The position numbers and the translations under genes were made by a program. The notes beneath the pieces are model-generated. The model was given only the letters and a program-made list of their open reading frames with translations, was not told the origin of the DNA and searched no databases. From contig NW_003546391.1 of NCBI RefSeq assembly GCF_000090795.2, positions 51,824 through 115,823 on the forward strand: 64,000 nucleotides of DNA, written 5' to 3'. Below are positions 28,911 to 40,696 of the stretch, piece by piece. This stretch comes from Amphimedon queenslandica (lineage: Eukaryota; Porifera; Demospongiae; Haplosclerida; Niphatidae). Positions within the stretch are counted from its first letter, which is position 1. Each line of letters begins with the position of its first letter.

Positions 28911-30990
28911 CTATCGTGCAGTATTAAGTGCAGTTCTTTCCCATGGTGGTCTGGTGAGAGAGTCTCTCGTCTCTTGACTTCTTCTTCTGCAGTACAAGCA
29001 ACACAGCAACTCATTCCTCACTTTCTTTGTAAAGAAAACAAAAATGATGGCATTAGCTGCACCTTGACCAGAATCACCCACAGCCTTTGAAAAAAAAAGA
29101 CGCAAAGTAAAATAATATTATTTTATTAAATTTTTACTTACAGCAAGACCAATTAATGCAATAATTGCTCCGTCTGCGGAATGTGGAACTTTGCCTATGA
29201 AAGGCAAGCCAATGTAGACTAGAAAAACTGTTAAAATACACGTCCATATCCTCAGGAATATAAATGTAATAGGAACAAGAATGAACTTAAAGTCGACATT
29301 GTGAACGGCTGTCCAAAGTTTGTCCTTTGATATTAAGTTTTTAGTCCCTGAGAGCTAAAACAAAAAAAAATAAAAATACAATACACAATTGTAGTATTAG
29401 TATCTAGTCAAAATGGCAAGGAAAATTCTTCATTTAAATTTTTTCTGATGCATAGGCATGTTTTAATGTCATGTGCTGATTTCAATCCAAATTTTTTAAT
29501 TGCTCAAAAATCAGACCAAAGTCCCTGTACTATAGTACAGGGTCTTCGACCAATTTTTGTCAAAAATGACTAGGAGAGAATTCTCAATTTTTATAATTTT
29601 TTTCTGATACATATACATGCACTTATGTTGTGTAGCAAGTTTGAGCTGATTCCGGTCAAAATTAATTTTTTTACAAATTTTTTAAGTTGCTCAAAAATTG
29701 GACCAAAGTCCCTGTACTATAGTACAGAGTCTTCGGCCAAATTTTTTCAAAAATGACTAGGAGAGAATTCTCCAATTTTATAATTTTTTCTGATACATAT
29801 ACATGTACTTATGCTGTTTTTCAAGTTTGAGCTGATTCTGATCAAAAATGAATTTTAAGAGAATTTTTAAAGTTGCTCAAAAGCTACCCTATACTGTACA
29901 GGATATTGTGTCAAAAATGACAAAAGTAACAATAGCAAAGCAGTGTCAAGGATTTTCCAGTAATTATACTTTCTAATATGATAGACCTGTTGTCTAGCTG
30001 CTGCTATTAACATAACAATAACAATGTTATTGCCTTGTGTATAACTGCATCAATTCGCCACTCCATCACAAAGTGAATGAAAGTAAACACACACACACAC
30101 ACACACACAACCCATTGGAGTATTAGTTCTTTCCCACACATTGATGTATTTTATATTTGCTCCTATTACATATTTGGGCATTTAAAATCTTTGTTGTAAA
30201 AGCAGAGCAAATCAAATTATTAATCCTAAAACATGCATGATGTAGAATGTACATATACTGACAATAGTAGCACTACACTATATCAGTAGTAGCTCACCTC
30301 CATACTGATGTGTGATCTAGTACCAATGAAGAGAACTGGGACCAGAATAAATGTGAGGTATATCCACAAGTCGTAACCAAAAGTCGTCGCTATATAGTTC
30401 TTAGCAACACTAGAATCAGAGGCATTTCTCTCCACATTCACAGTAACCAGCGTACACCAACCGGCCGAACCATACGGATTGAAGCTCAGTCTATCGGTAC
30501 ACAGAAACCAGACACAGAGACAGAGAGGACCCAAGTAACATATTATATAACCTAGTCTCAGGACCCAGTTACTTATACTGGGGTTGTAATGGTAGACGAC
30601 GGTAAAATAGAGGAACACGGCAAGCCAGTTTGTCCAGAATATCGAGCCGTAGGTTGAGTACATTGCAACGAATGCTTGAGTCTTGCAGGAAACATTTACT
30701 GCATGCGAAACATTTTCTTTCCACGTTATGGTATCGTTCGAATAGGAGTAGTAATAGTGATCAAAGTAGACAATGCTGCCTGTTAGGTTAGCCAAAGCCA
30801 CGCCCAGGTCCATGATGGAGATGTGTAGAAGTATTTGTCTCACTTTGGTTCTTCTAACGTGAGGAAAAAGACAGAAAGTGATTATTATAAGGAGAGACCC
30901 AAGTATGGAGAGAGTGGAGGCAATTCCAGCAGCTATCCTTACTCCTGTAATCTTGTTTAGAAAATATTGATAGAGAGGAGTCATCATCAT
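28911..30990 (-). CDS. GPR157-like seven-helix receptor 4
   Basis: Three exons; the first runs from 30990 (MMMTPLYQYF) to 30298, ending SMEL across the join, and the last carries AVGDSGQGAANAIIFVFF and stops at 28911. TM2 reads LLHISIMDLGVALANLTG, TM3 GSIFWTNWLAVFLYF, loop 2 LSFNPYGSAGWCTLV, and TM6 FKFILVPITFIFLRIW. The first intron (about 940 bases) contains three units of the 177-base repeat, which accounts for most of its excess length compared with paralogues. It is divergent from receptor 5 with only 89 bases between start codons. The three Mets at the start leave the true start uncertain by two residues. Confidence 0.85.
29400..29935. repeat. 177-base-family array, forward, in receptor 4 intron
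   Basis: Three units; TGAT(A/G)CATA anchors at 29446, 29615 and 29791. Carries a perfect CCCTGTACTATAGTACAGGG at 29524-29543. Confidence 0.9.
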
Positions 30991-31079
30991 GGAGCATTAT
31001 TGGGGGTGGGATCGAAGGTGTTAAGAAGGTGTGGCTAATTAGGCTGAGCTTGCACTGCAGCACAGCAAGCAAGAGAGAA
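30991..31079. promoter_or_regulatory. Short bidirectional promoter region between receptors 4 and 5
   Basis: Only 89 bases separate the divergent start codons, so the 5' regions of both genes must overlap or share control sequence. No TATA box is obvious. Inference from spacing. Confidence 0.5.
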
Positions 31080-32523
31080 ATGATTAGCAACAATAGTGAT
31101 TATCCTTCCTGGAGCATTAATAGTGACATTGACAGCGCTTTTTACAAGAATGATCCCATTTTACGAGGTGTAGTGATCGCTGCTTGTATCCTCTCTGGGG
31201 TTGGAGCACTTCTAGTCATATTCTCGTATGTTTGTTCCAGACAGCTCCGCTCACAGGCAAGGCTAATCATCCTCCACCTTTCTTTCATGGATTTTGGAGT
31301 AGCTCTAGCAAATTTTATAGGCCTCAGTGTCTATTTTAATAAATATTATTTGGAGTCTTATAAAAATGAAGGAGACTTTGATGATGTCACACCAGTAGTT
31401 AGGTACTCCTGCATGACTCAAGCTATTGTTGCAGTTTACTGTAACAATAGTTCTATCCTCTGGACACTCTCTGTTGCAATATATCTATACTTTCGTATTG
31501 TTACTAATCCACACAGTCCAGAAAAATTTTTTAGAATCCTTCTCTATATAATGTATGCAGTTAATTACGGGTTGCCTTTGGTGCTCACTATATGGCTTGC
31601 CCTAACTAAAAGACTCGGTTTTTCTCCTTTTGATTCTTCTGGCTGGTGCTCTTTAATCACATACCGGTACATCGAAATGGAATCATACAAACCTGTGAAG
31701 GTGGATGTGTATGCCTCATTCTTTGGGAACGACATGCTGATAATACTGACACTAATAACAATACCAGTTCTATACTTCTCCATAAAGCGCAATGCAAAGA
31801 AACAACTTGTAAGCAATAATTAATAGTATGTCCATTATATGCTCTCTCTCATCTTGCAGAGTTCTGTTGCCACTGAGAACCTAAGGCATAAACTGAATTC
31901 AATTGAGCTAAAGTTCACAGCAATTCCACTAGTGTTCCTATTCTTGAGACTCTGGTCCCTGATTCTAAGTATAATGTACGACTATGCTCAAGTTGATGAC
32001 AAGCATGTTCCTCAAAAACTTAAAATCATTCTACTTTACTTATCAGTAAGTGAAACTGTGCAGGCTGTGTAGGTGTAGAATAACACAGGTCTGCAGATAT
32101 AAGAAGCATGTGACATCATTGCATTAACAGCTTACATAGACCATAAACTCTGTATAGTAGTTCACATGCAGGCACTAACCTGCACAAAGAATTAAGAATT
32201 ATTATTAACAATAGCCTATTGCTGATTCTTGTATGCATAATGAGCTGGATAAGCACAAAATGAATGTATTACTTTAATAGGGTATTGGTGATTCCAGTCA
32301 AGGGACGGCTAACAGTATAATTTTCATTTTCTTCACTGAGAAAGCTCGAAGCATGCTTTGTGCTTTATTCTGTTGCTTCTGCACTTACTTCTTGAAGCAG
32401 ACCACAGTACAGAGTGACATGCATGAGGACTCACAAGAAAAAGAGCCAATTCTGACAAATTCAACATCGCATCAAGAGTACAAAGCCAAAGGACAGACTC
32501 TTTATATTATACAAAGTCACTGA
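31080..32523 (+). CDS. GPR157-like seven-helix receptor 5
   Basis: Start MISNNSDYPSWSIN at 31080; an in-frame ATG 51 bases upstream is also possible. Exons are about 31080-31810, 31860-32045, and 32281 to the TGA at 32521-32523. TM2 reads IILHLSFMDFGVALANFIG, TM3 SSILWTLSVAIYLYF, loop 2 LGFSPFDSSGWCSLI, TM6 LKFTAIPLVFLFLRLW, and TM7 GIGDSSQGTANSIIFIFF. A Cys-rich segment (LCALFCCFC) follows TM7, then a 40-residue tail ending LYIIQSH. It resembles receptor 4 most in TM2 (DFGVALAN versus DLGVALAN), suggesting an inverted duplication of that pair. Confidence 0.85.
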
Positions 32524-32689
32524 ATTTCATCAATTTTTATTTTAGTGTGAAAAGATCTACTATTCATAATGTTCTTGTGTGTTGCTGCACAATTAAAATC
32601 ATGTATGCTGTATTTTATTCTCATGTTAATTTTTATAATTTTGCTATAAACAACAAAAATTGTAAAAACCAAGTTGCACCACTAAAATG

Positions 32690-32840
32690 GCAAGGTTTGA
32701 GCTAATTCTGATGAAAATTAGATTTTTTTGAATTTTTAAAGTTGCTTATAAATTTGACAAAAGATCCTGTACTATACTACAGGGCACTTCATCAAAAAAT
32801 TAATGGCTCGGAAAAAATTCTGCAAATTCTGAATACATCA
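32690..32840. repeat. 177-base-family fragment, downstream of receptor 5
   Basis: Single diverged unit, forward; core CCTGTACTATACTACAGG has one mismatch between arms. Confidence 0.75.
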
Positions 32841-32936
32841 AATCATTTTTTAAAGGTATAATTAACCTCATGTGAGTCCAGCATGAGTACAAATTAATAA
32901 AATTAATAAAAGGTAGCAGGGAAAATTTTAAAAAGG

Positions 32937-34811
32937 TTACAGCTCTCTCTCAATTTTATCGCTGCCTTTAGTAGCTCCATCATACGGTTTCAGATCACAC
33001 ACAACAAAGCCCTCAGACTGAAACTCTTGTATCATTTCGTACTGCACACAGTAGAGAAGGTGGAGGAACTATTGGCAATATCTTATTTTTAAATTACTTT
33101 TTTCTTTTCATCAAGACAGAGACCAACTACAGCACCTCCACTCCCACAAAATTTAGCAGATGATCCATACTAAAATTATAAACTAAAATTATTTAGAAGT
33201 AAAATAAATATGATCTACCTTTCTCCCTATGCTGATCATTCTCATGTTTTTCTCTCCTAGAGCTTTTTCTGTGTAAAGTTTCCTGTTTTTTTTTAATTTA
33301 AAAATTAATAGAAATATTCATTATAATAATTACTTTCGAAGATCAAAATTAGCGTTCATCAATTCAAGTAGCCTATTTAATTAATGAATGTTGAGATAAG
33401 ACTTATGCAGTAAGTGCAATATATTTACTGATTTGTGTTCTTAGTTTCAATAGCATCTCTATGAAGAATAAGAGTGTGGAAATGATATACAAGTAATCAG
33501 CAATACCTTGCTTGATCAGTTATTTCAGCAAAATCTTTCATTCCTTTAATAACCTCTTCATCACCTGAAAGGAAAAAAAGACATAAATATTTTGCAAAAA
33601 TAAACATGTGTCAATATAAAACAGCTTTGAGGCTCATGCTTGTCACGAATTTTGTGACAATTAAAAGAATGGATTTTTGTTTGTCATGAAATTTGCGACA
33701 AGGCTACAAAATACAGATATGAATAAGAAACAGGAAGTGATATTAGTGTTTTATGCACATTTGATTTGTAGTTCACAAACAATTTACCTCCCCTCCACCT
33801 TTCTTTCACAGTGCTGTGTATCTTTCCTAAAGAAGGATAATAGCACTTCAGCTCTAAGTTTTCATACTCTAACCAGAATCACTTGGATCACTAACATACG
33901 CCAGCCACAATGGAGGAAGATCATTTATTTCCATTGGAATATAATTACCTACAAAGTTGAAGTCATAAGAATATCATAAAATTTTCTCTGGCTTATGGGT
34001 ATTTCATGAAAAAATGGCTTGACCAAATTTTTGAGCAACTTTAAAAACTTATAAAGAATTGAATTTTGATCAGAATCAGCTCAAACTTTTTATGCAACAT
34101 AAGTACATGTACAGTATATACTTTAGAAAAAATTATAAAAATAGAAAATACTCTTTTTTTATTTGGCAAAATTTGGCTTGAGACCCTGTACTACATGTAC
34201 ATGTATATAGTACAGGGATTTTGGCCAAATTTTGAAGCAACTTTAAAAATTTGTAAAAAATCTAATTTTGATCAAAATATGCATTATATTAAATAAAAAC
34301 TTGGACATACACTATTTTTATTACCATGTCCTTGTCGGTTTATCAGTTCCTCAGAAAAGTCCATATATACCAGGCCTTCATATATCTAATCATTGAGATG
34401 CATAATAGAAGAAGTTAAAAGTGAACCTAACAATATTTGTTAATAAATATTCAATTATAAAAATTCAATTAACATATTTTGTTAATTTAATGATCCCTTT
34501 CATAAACTGATGTACCTGTATAACTCTATCTTGCAGTCCAGCTGTTATGTGAAGCTCTTCCTCTTCAACATTGAGTACAAACTGAGGTTGCTTTGGCTTA
34601 GGAATGTCCTATGTTGGTCAAACAATAGCCAACCATGAAGACATCAACAAATGGTAGACATGACATCACATCTGGCTTACATTCTCCGTGAGATTAAAAA
34701 ACTTCATCAAGCACTTAAAAGTAGAGGATATGATGGCACTGCTTCCGGCCAAACCCTTGAAAAGGAAGGAAATGACATAACAGAGCATTATATAATAATA
34801 ACAATAATAAC

Positions 34812-34851
<40 letters not shown>

Positions 34852-36221
34852 TTTTTAATACATATAATAGCACAATACTCACCACTTGTCTTGGTATGTT
34901 AGTCTCGTAGGAGAGAGAAAAGTTCTTTCTAGCTAGAGCAATGCTATAAAACAATAACACAATATAATGCTTTAATAATTGTAATCTTTTACCCATTCGA
35001 GCTACAATATTCATAAAACTTCTTACAAGTTGCCTGCAAGAGTCTCAGACCACCTAAATATCTAAAGGAGAATAAAGATAATAAACTCTAAATATTATTA
35101 TGTAATGTTATAGCATAATGTGAATGGTGAATGTGCAATGATGGCATTACCCTTCTCTCCTACTGATTCCGTACAAATCAGATAAACTACCAAATTCCGT
35201 TGGATCGTTCAATGGATGAAGATTCAGTTTCTGTAAAAACAAGCAAAACGAGACGTGTATTCATTGAAACTAACAATAAATGGTTTGTTGATAAAACAAT
35301 GAACAAAGGAAATCAAAACAACCTCTTACTAGCTTTGTTGATGGCTTTATTGTGACTTCGGCCCAGAAGTCCCCAATAGTCAGTGATATTGTCTTACCAT
35401 TAAATCCATCAGAAGGATTGCCAATCAAACCAACCCTAAATAGCAAAAATAAATTAAACTAATAATAAAGCAATGCTGTACACTGTTACAATGAGCATAA
35501 TAAATGCACATCATGTGCACATTAGTGACATAGTCTCTAATTAAACTAATTCTTTATCTTTCATACATGCTATAATTAGTAACAATTACATATGCTATAT
35601 TTAGTAACACAGCTCAAATCTTAACCTTGCATAAGTTCTGACAGTGATTGGTTTGAGGGCTGGCTCTTCATTACGTTTAATGGATGACTGTATCCATGAA
35701 GTATATTCGCTTAAATCAATCTTTCCAATCAGCTGAAATTGTGAAGGCAACTTCATACCATATAGAGTGTGACCCTCATTAACCAGCCATGACTAAACAG
35801 CACATGATACACACGACACGTTGTAACGATGAGTAGAGTGTAACTGACCATAAAGCATCCAAACGACCTGTCTTTTGGCTCACGGTAAAGATCAGTATAT
35901 TTTGAAATGTACGGTAATGTACTCTTACAAAGACAATAAAATACCTTAAAAAGCCAAAAATGTAAAAAAATTATAATGAGACTGGGAGATAGATTAAAAC
36001 TTACAGGACATGCTAGGCGAGATGCTGTTTCTTCAGGCTTTGGTTTTTCAAGGAACTTAACAATCCTATTGAACTATATTAGTAATCAATAACCAACCGA
36101 CTGGTTCACCTTCCCGAGGAGCTGTCTATCTCAATGATTCCTCTCTGCTCTGTGGACTTGTTCTCCTCCAAATCATAATATATAGCAAGGTCACCTTTCT
36201 AGAAGAGAGAGGGGAGAGAGA

Positions 36222-36255
<34 letters not shown>

Positions 36256-37850
36256 GAGAAATCATTCAACCATTGATAGTCTAATTATGCTGTTTTTTAT
36301 AGAGTGCAAATTGAATCAGGATATCAGTGACCAATATGTGTAGGAGTGGATTCACTTATTGCCAAATGGACCACGTCTAATCGACACTTTACTAGTACAA
36401 TAACATAGCTGATCCATAACGCACCATAATTCAGGGAACAAATGTGTTGACAAGAATATTAGTAACATGCATAAGCAATGGTAATGTGTATGTATGTATG
36501 TATCATGTACATGTACATTTATGTATTGTTTGTTTGTACACAATATTTGTACATTGTATGTCTCCAACATAAACATACCTGGTATTAATATGGTGTTTTA
36601 AAGGGAAATGATCTTTGACCTAACATACATGTTTAACCTAATTACTACTCTCTTGTCCCTTTCACTTTTACTTATTATTATTATTATTATTATTATTAAT
36701 TTACCTTGTGTTTGAAATAATCAAGGAGCTGCTCTATGCTGAAATTCTGATCAAATATCATGTCTCCAGCTACCTAAACAAGAAAACAAAGGAAAACAAA
36801 ATAAACAAAAGAGAAGGAAAGGAATTGAGGAAAGAAAAAGAAACAAACAGTTATAGGAATCCTTACCACTAATATGTCATCGTTGATATTCTTTGAGCGT
36901 ATGGTAAGCTCCAAAGCGGCAATGGCTCCAATGCTACACAATGATAAAAGAACAGGTGATGTTTGTTCTAAATATTAAAGTATACGCTCCCACCTGTTCT
37001 CTGCATTAGTTGAACCATCATTAACAATATTAGGAACAGGAAACTCATTTGCCGTTGCCCATCTCTCATAATGCTTGTACCTTGAGGGAAAGAGAGAGAG
37101 GGAGAGAGTTAGGGAGATCAACAATTTTATCAACAAGAGGAAAGAAAAGGGAAGTGGTTTACAAGAAGTACAAATTAGGGAACAGAGCTAAGGAGGAGAA
37201 TGAAGACAAAAAATTTCATAAATTTCATAAATAAAATAATTTGTCATTCCAAACATAATCCATACTATAATACCATACATACTTGTCTGCGTTGGTCACC
37301 AAGTACACCTCCTTAAACTGCTGACGACTATCAACAAAAACACAAAAAACACACTAAAAACAACTTCGGACATACAAACACGTGTAACAAAGCAATGATA
37401 CATGTTTGTGTGATTGTGCATAAGCAAACAAAGAGAATCAGTCCCTTCGTCACCTTTTAAGTAAGTCCCACCAACAGTTTAGTATCCTTTGGTCATCGGA
37501 GAACTTCCAATTAGACCCGGAGGAGGCATTTGATTGTATTGCTGCGGGTAATAGAGCCTTTGGAACGTTTATCAAATCGGTAAACTGTCCCGACTCATCT
37601 CTCTATGTTACAAGACACAACACAATGTTAATCAAATAGTGAGAAGTTGTAAACAACAAGTGAGAAGTGTTAAATTAAATATTAAGTGTGTGCTATATGA
37701 CAATTTATTAATAAGCCGTCCCACTTCATCAACCATGCATTAATCTTAATTATTACAGATAATTAAAACGTAGATCTATTATACATAATCTACCAAAATT
37801 TCTTGCTCCAGTTTAGCTCCATGTCCAGCAACTATGATAATACAAATCAT
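32937..37850 (-). CDS. Bifunctional nucleotidyltransferase-glucuronokinase
   Basis: Around 20 short exons, start ATG 37850, stop TAA 32939-32937, about 640 residues. The N-terminal third is a sugar-phosphate nucleotidyltransferase: a start loop CIIIVAGHGAKLE (Lys where Arg is usual), KALLPA, VAGDMIFD and GIIEID...VKFLEKP. From about residue 330 the protein matches plant glucuronokinase (GHMP kinase family) block by block: YARVGLIGNPSD, TISLTIGDFWAEV, FSLSYETNIPRQ, the ATP loop GLAGSSAI, AGLQDRVIQ, GLVYMDFS, and near the end SSAKFCGSGGAVVGLC. The plant enzyme phosphorylates glucuronate to glucuronate-1-phosphate, which a pyrophosphorylase turns into UDP-glucuronate. Fusing both activities would give a two-step salvage enzyme; the nucleotide used by the N-terminal half is inferred. 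One intron (about 34000-34300) carries the 177-base repeat. Cytosolic: no signal peptide. Confidence 0.82.
33995..34280. repeat. 177-base-family repeat, reverse, in glucuronokinase intron
   Basis: Core arms CCCTGTACTA and TAGTACAGGG are intact but separated by an inserted CATGTACATGTATA. Confidence 0.8.
34783..34852. repeat. (ATA)n microsatellite
   Basis: Trinucleotide run in a glucuronokinase intron. Confidence 0.9.
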
Positions 37851-38289
37851 TTTTTTGCAAATTAAAAGAGATCTGCTACCAGTACCCTAGTCTTTCAGTG
37901 ATAAACGCCCAAGATTTAGTAGTAGGAGGAGTAATGGAAGAAGCCTCACAGATTATCTATTCATAGCAGATCTTATCTAATGAATTGTGGAATGCAATTT
38001 AGTCTAATTTTGACAAGCCAAGCCCACTTGTAGGAACCAGTGGTGGATACTGGTGTGCGGTGTGTGTGCTATGTGCTGTTGTTTTGTGGATTGTGTGCGT
38101 TTGGTGACTCTAGTTGTACCGGACAGAGATAGGATTTGCCCTGCCTGACTATTTGTTTATTCTCTCTTTCCAAAATAAAGCCAGCTCCTAGGAATATTAC
38201 CACAAAGAGCACTCCTCCTCCTCCTCTTGTTACTATAACAGATCTAGTTAGTACAAGAACAACAACAGTTGCTTGTCTTCTCTTCTCCC
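37851..38289. other. Divergent promoter region, glucuronokinase and WH1 gene
   Basis: Holds both 5' ends. A CTCCTCCTCCTC run lies at 38213-38225. No clear TATA box. Confidence 0.4.
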
Positions 38290-39363
38290 ATGGCGTCTGA
38301 CAGTGGTGAGTTTCACGTCCCTCACCTAGAGGTGACGGACGATCTACTGGAAAGGGTACAGTTCTCTGTTTCTAGCAGGAACGCAGAAGCTAAAATATGT
38401 GACACTGTTGCTCATATCTTTGGCTCTCCGATGGTAGCTACTCCACGCTCGATAGACTGGAGTTACATAACCACCGGAGTGGTTGCTATGCTCAGGCACA
38501 AAGAGCTAGTAAAGAAGAAGTATGTCTGGGGCCTCCATCTCTGCATATACAACATCCAATATGGTGTCTTGGTATGGAAGGGCCGCATTCCTTTGGACTG
38601 TAATTACACTGATGTCTCTGATAGTTTTCACGTCTTGGCGCTAGAGGAGGGCAGTGGGATATTGGGTATCGTGTTTCAGGACGACTCAAATGCAAGGACA
38701 TTCAGTGAGACTGTGAGTAAGTGGATAGAAGAAGGACTCAAGGATGACAAGGGAAAGCCTCAGCATGAACCTTCCCCAAAGATCAAATTCAGGAAAGAAA
38801 TGATTTCAAAGCCGTGCAACTTTCAGCATGTTCAAGGCTCCCAGGCAATCGAGGAGTGCATAGAGATAGAAAGAATCAAGGGACACATTCATGCTTCCCT
38901 GGCCAGTTTTAAACTAAAAGATGGGATAGACGGAAGCAGCCCGGGGAAACGTGCCCCGTCAAAATCAAAGAAAAGAGAGCCCCCGAAACCAAAGATCCCT
39001 TTTAAAGAGATTGAAGCCCCCACAACCACTGTTGATGCAACTGATGGGAATGAAGCTTCAACGGAGCTCAATAATGGAAGCTCTCATCATGTTGACATTC
39101 CGCCTGGCGGAGACCCCGTCCCATCATACTCATTCCAACCAACGCCACCACTCTCACACCATCAGCACATAGAGCCACCTCCACTCCAGCAGACACACCT
39201 ACTGGGTGCCAATAATACAGGTGGGTCAGACCCTAGTCAATCTAGTAGTTCCAACCTTGGGCGTTTGTCCCCGCTCAATCTAGAAGATGAAATAAATTTA
39301 GCATTTACAGCCTCTCTAATGCAAAGTAGTCTGGGTGATCAGACTATTAGCTTCAACGACTGA
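38290..39363 (+). CDS. Intronless WH1-domain protein, WASP N-terminal-like, without VCA
   Basis: Single open exon. The ATG at 38290 lies in a strong context (CCCATGGC); one 21 bases upstream is in frame but weaker. Residues about 20-150 form a WH1/EVH1 domain of WASP type: a helix, then WSYITTGVVAML, KKYVWGLHLCIYN, GVLVWKGRIPLD, FHVLALEEG, LGIVFQDDSNARTFSETV. Next comes ISKPCNFQHVQG, which resembles the first half of a CRIB motif (ISXPXXFXHV) but lacks the usual HVG. Then a Lys/Pro-rich stretch, a Pro/His-rich stretch (PSYSFQPTPPLSHHQHIEPP) and a C-terminal NLEDEINLAFTASLM. There is no WH2 repeat and no acidic tail, so it cannot activate Arp2/3 the way WASP does. Inferred role: adaptor or competitor at WIP-like or Cdc42-type partners. 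The lack of introns among intron-rich neighbours suggests a retrocopy or a split WASP. Confidence 0.75.
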   Translation: MASDSGEFHVPHLEVTDDLLERVQFSVSSRNAEAKICDTVAHIFGSPMVATPRSIDWSYITTGVVAMLRHKELVKKKYVWGLHLCIYNIQYGVLVWKGRIPLDCNYTDVSDSFHVLALEEGSGILGIVFQDDSNARTFSETVSKWIEEGLKDDKGKPQHEPSPKIKFRKEMISKPCNFQHVQGSQAIEECIEIERIKGHIHASLASFKLKDGIDGSSPGKRAPSKSKKREPPKPKIPFKEIEAPTTTVDATDGNEASTELNNGSSHHVDIPPGGDPVPSYSFQPTPPLSHHQHIEPPPLQQTHLLGANNTGGSDPSQSSSSNLGRLSPLNLEDEINLAFTASLMQSSLGDQTISFND

Positions 39364-40076
39364 GCCCTCTCTCTTGTTGAGGCACATGTTATTTGGTATT
39401 TTAAGTGAGTTTATTGTGTGCTTACATCAAGTATGTATGTGTATATGATTGCTGTCTGATAATTTCATGGTTCATTTGTTATGTGTGTATATATTGTGTG
39501 TGTACTTGGATTAGTTCCATGCCTTGTAATGCTGGGAATGTTTAAATGTACATGTGTAGGTTGTTGGGGAGAAAGGGACATATAGGGGGAGGCTGTTTAG
39601 GGTGGCTGGGTTTGGCTAATTGGTACATCTTTTAGCTTCCTAGCAGTGTTTTGTTGTACTGTAAACAAGGGCACGCCTACAAAGTGTATTTCAGGTTGTG
39701 TTGATGAGGATATTGACATTAAACTAAGAGTGATTATTGAATATGAATAAATTTAATGGATTAATATTGATAATTTTGTATAGTTGGGTTGACTGTTTGA
39801 TTTTTTCTTTAGAAATGTTCCGTGGCTACATGTACTATTAGGAATAATAATGAATCTCATCTCTTTCTGCTACCAGCTGTCTCTATCAATCGATTTCCCT
39901 CCTTCCTCTCATCTCTCTCTCTCTTCGTGTTATTATTTATAATTCCAAATGAATTTCCTCTATAAAACTTTAAACTCTTTAATTAAACAGCAAATTAATT
40001 ATCATTTTATTTTATGTGTACTAATAATTTTCTTTTCTCAAACCCTACTGCAATATTGCTTATGTATCACACATCA

Positions 40077-40121
<45 letters not shown>

Positions 40122-40696
40122 TTGTTATTGTGATTATGAACAAGTACCAGCCAGGTTTGGCTTGTTGCTTTATCATCAATATTTGGCTAACATGACAAAG
40201 ATTGTTTTTGAAGCTGACGCTGCTTTGCTTACTATTTATGCATACACCAACCAATACACGCTATTGAAAAGGCAAATGCACACACGCGCACATAAAATTT
40301 CATCTTACGCTATAATTTATTATAAAAGAGTAGTATGTCACAGATAGTTGAAGTAGTACCCCATATGCTTTTTATCTATTCAGTGAGGTTAATGATAACT
40401 GGCACATATGCGGCATCAAAACATAGCTTTAGTAAGCGAACTTTAATTGCTACTGTATTATTACTAAAGGCTAGTGTCTGGGGAATTGATTGTTGGTGGT
40501 TCAGCTACAAGAGAGTGTAGTAGTTAGTGGAGAGGAGAGAGTGTGTGTTTGAGAATATCAGGTGTGAATGTAATGCACATGTCCCAGTCATTGTAATTAC
40601 CATAAAAGGAAGGATAGTATTTTCTTGGCAGCAATTATGACTACTAAATTGACTTCATAATTAAACACAAACAACAAATCTAATAACTACAGGAAG
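39364..40696. other. Intergenic, low complexity
   Basis: 3' region of the WH1 gene (AATAAA at 39747) and 5' region of the SAMHD1-like gene. A (TTA)n microsatellite lies at about 40079-40121. A possible untranslated first exon ends at a GTGTGA donor near 40561, and ACTACAG at 40686-40692 would be its acceptor. The open frames here have no coding look. Confidence 0.45.
40079..40121. repeat. (TTA)n microsatellite
   Basis: Pure trinucleotide run upstream of the SAMHD1-like gene. Confidence 0.95.

Noticed and set aside
34715-35014. Poly-Leu frame on the minus strand
   Set aside because: The Leu run is the (ATA)n microsatellite; the flanks are two glucuronokinase exons in other frames.
39949-40520. 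Open frames upstream of the SAMHD1-like gene
   Set aside because: Low-complexity Leu/Ile/Tyr-rich translations of AT-rich sequence and a TTA repeat; no SAM-like pattern.
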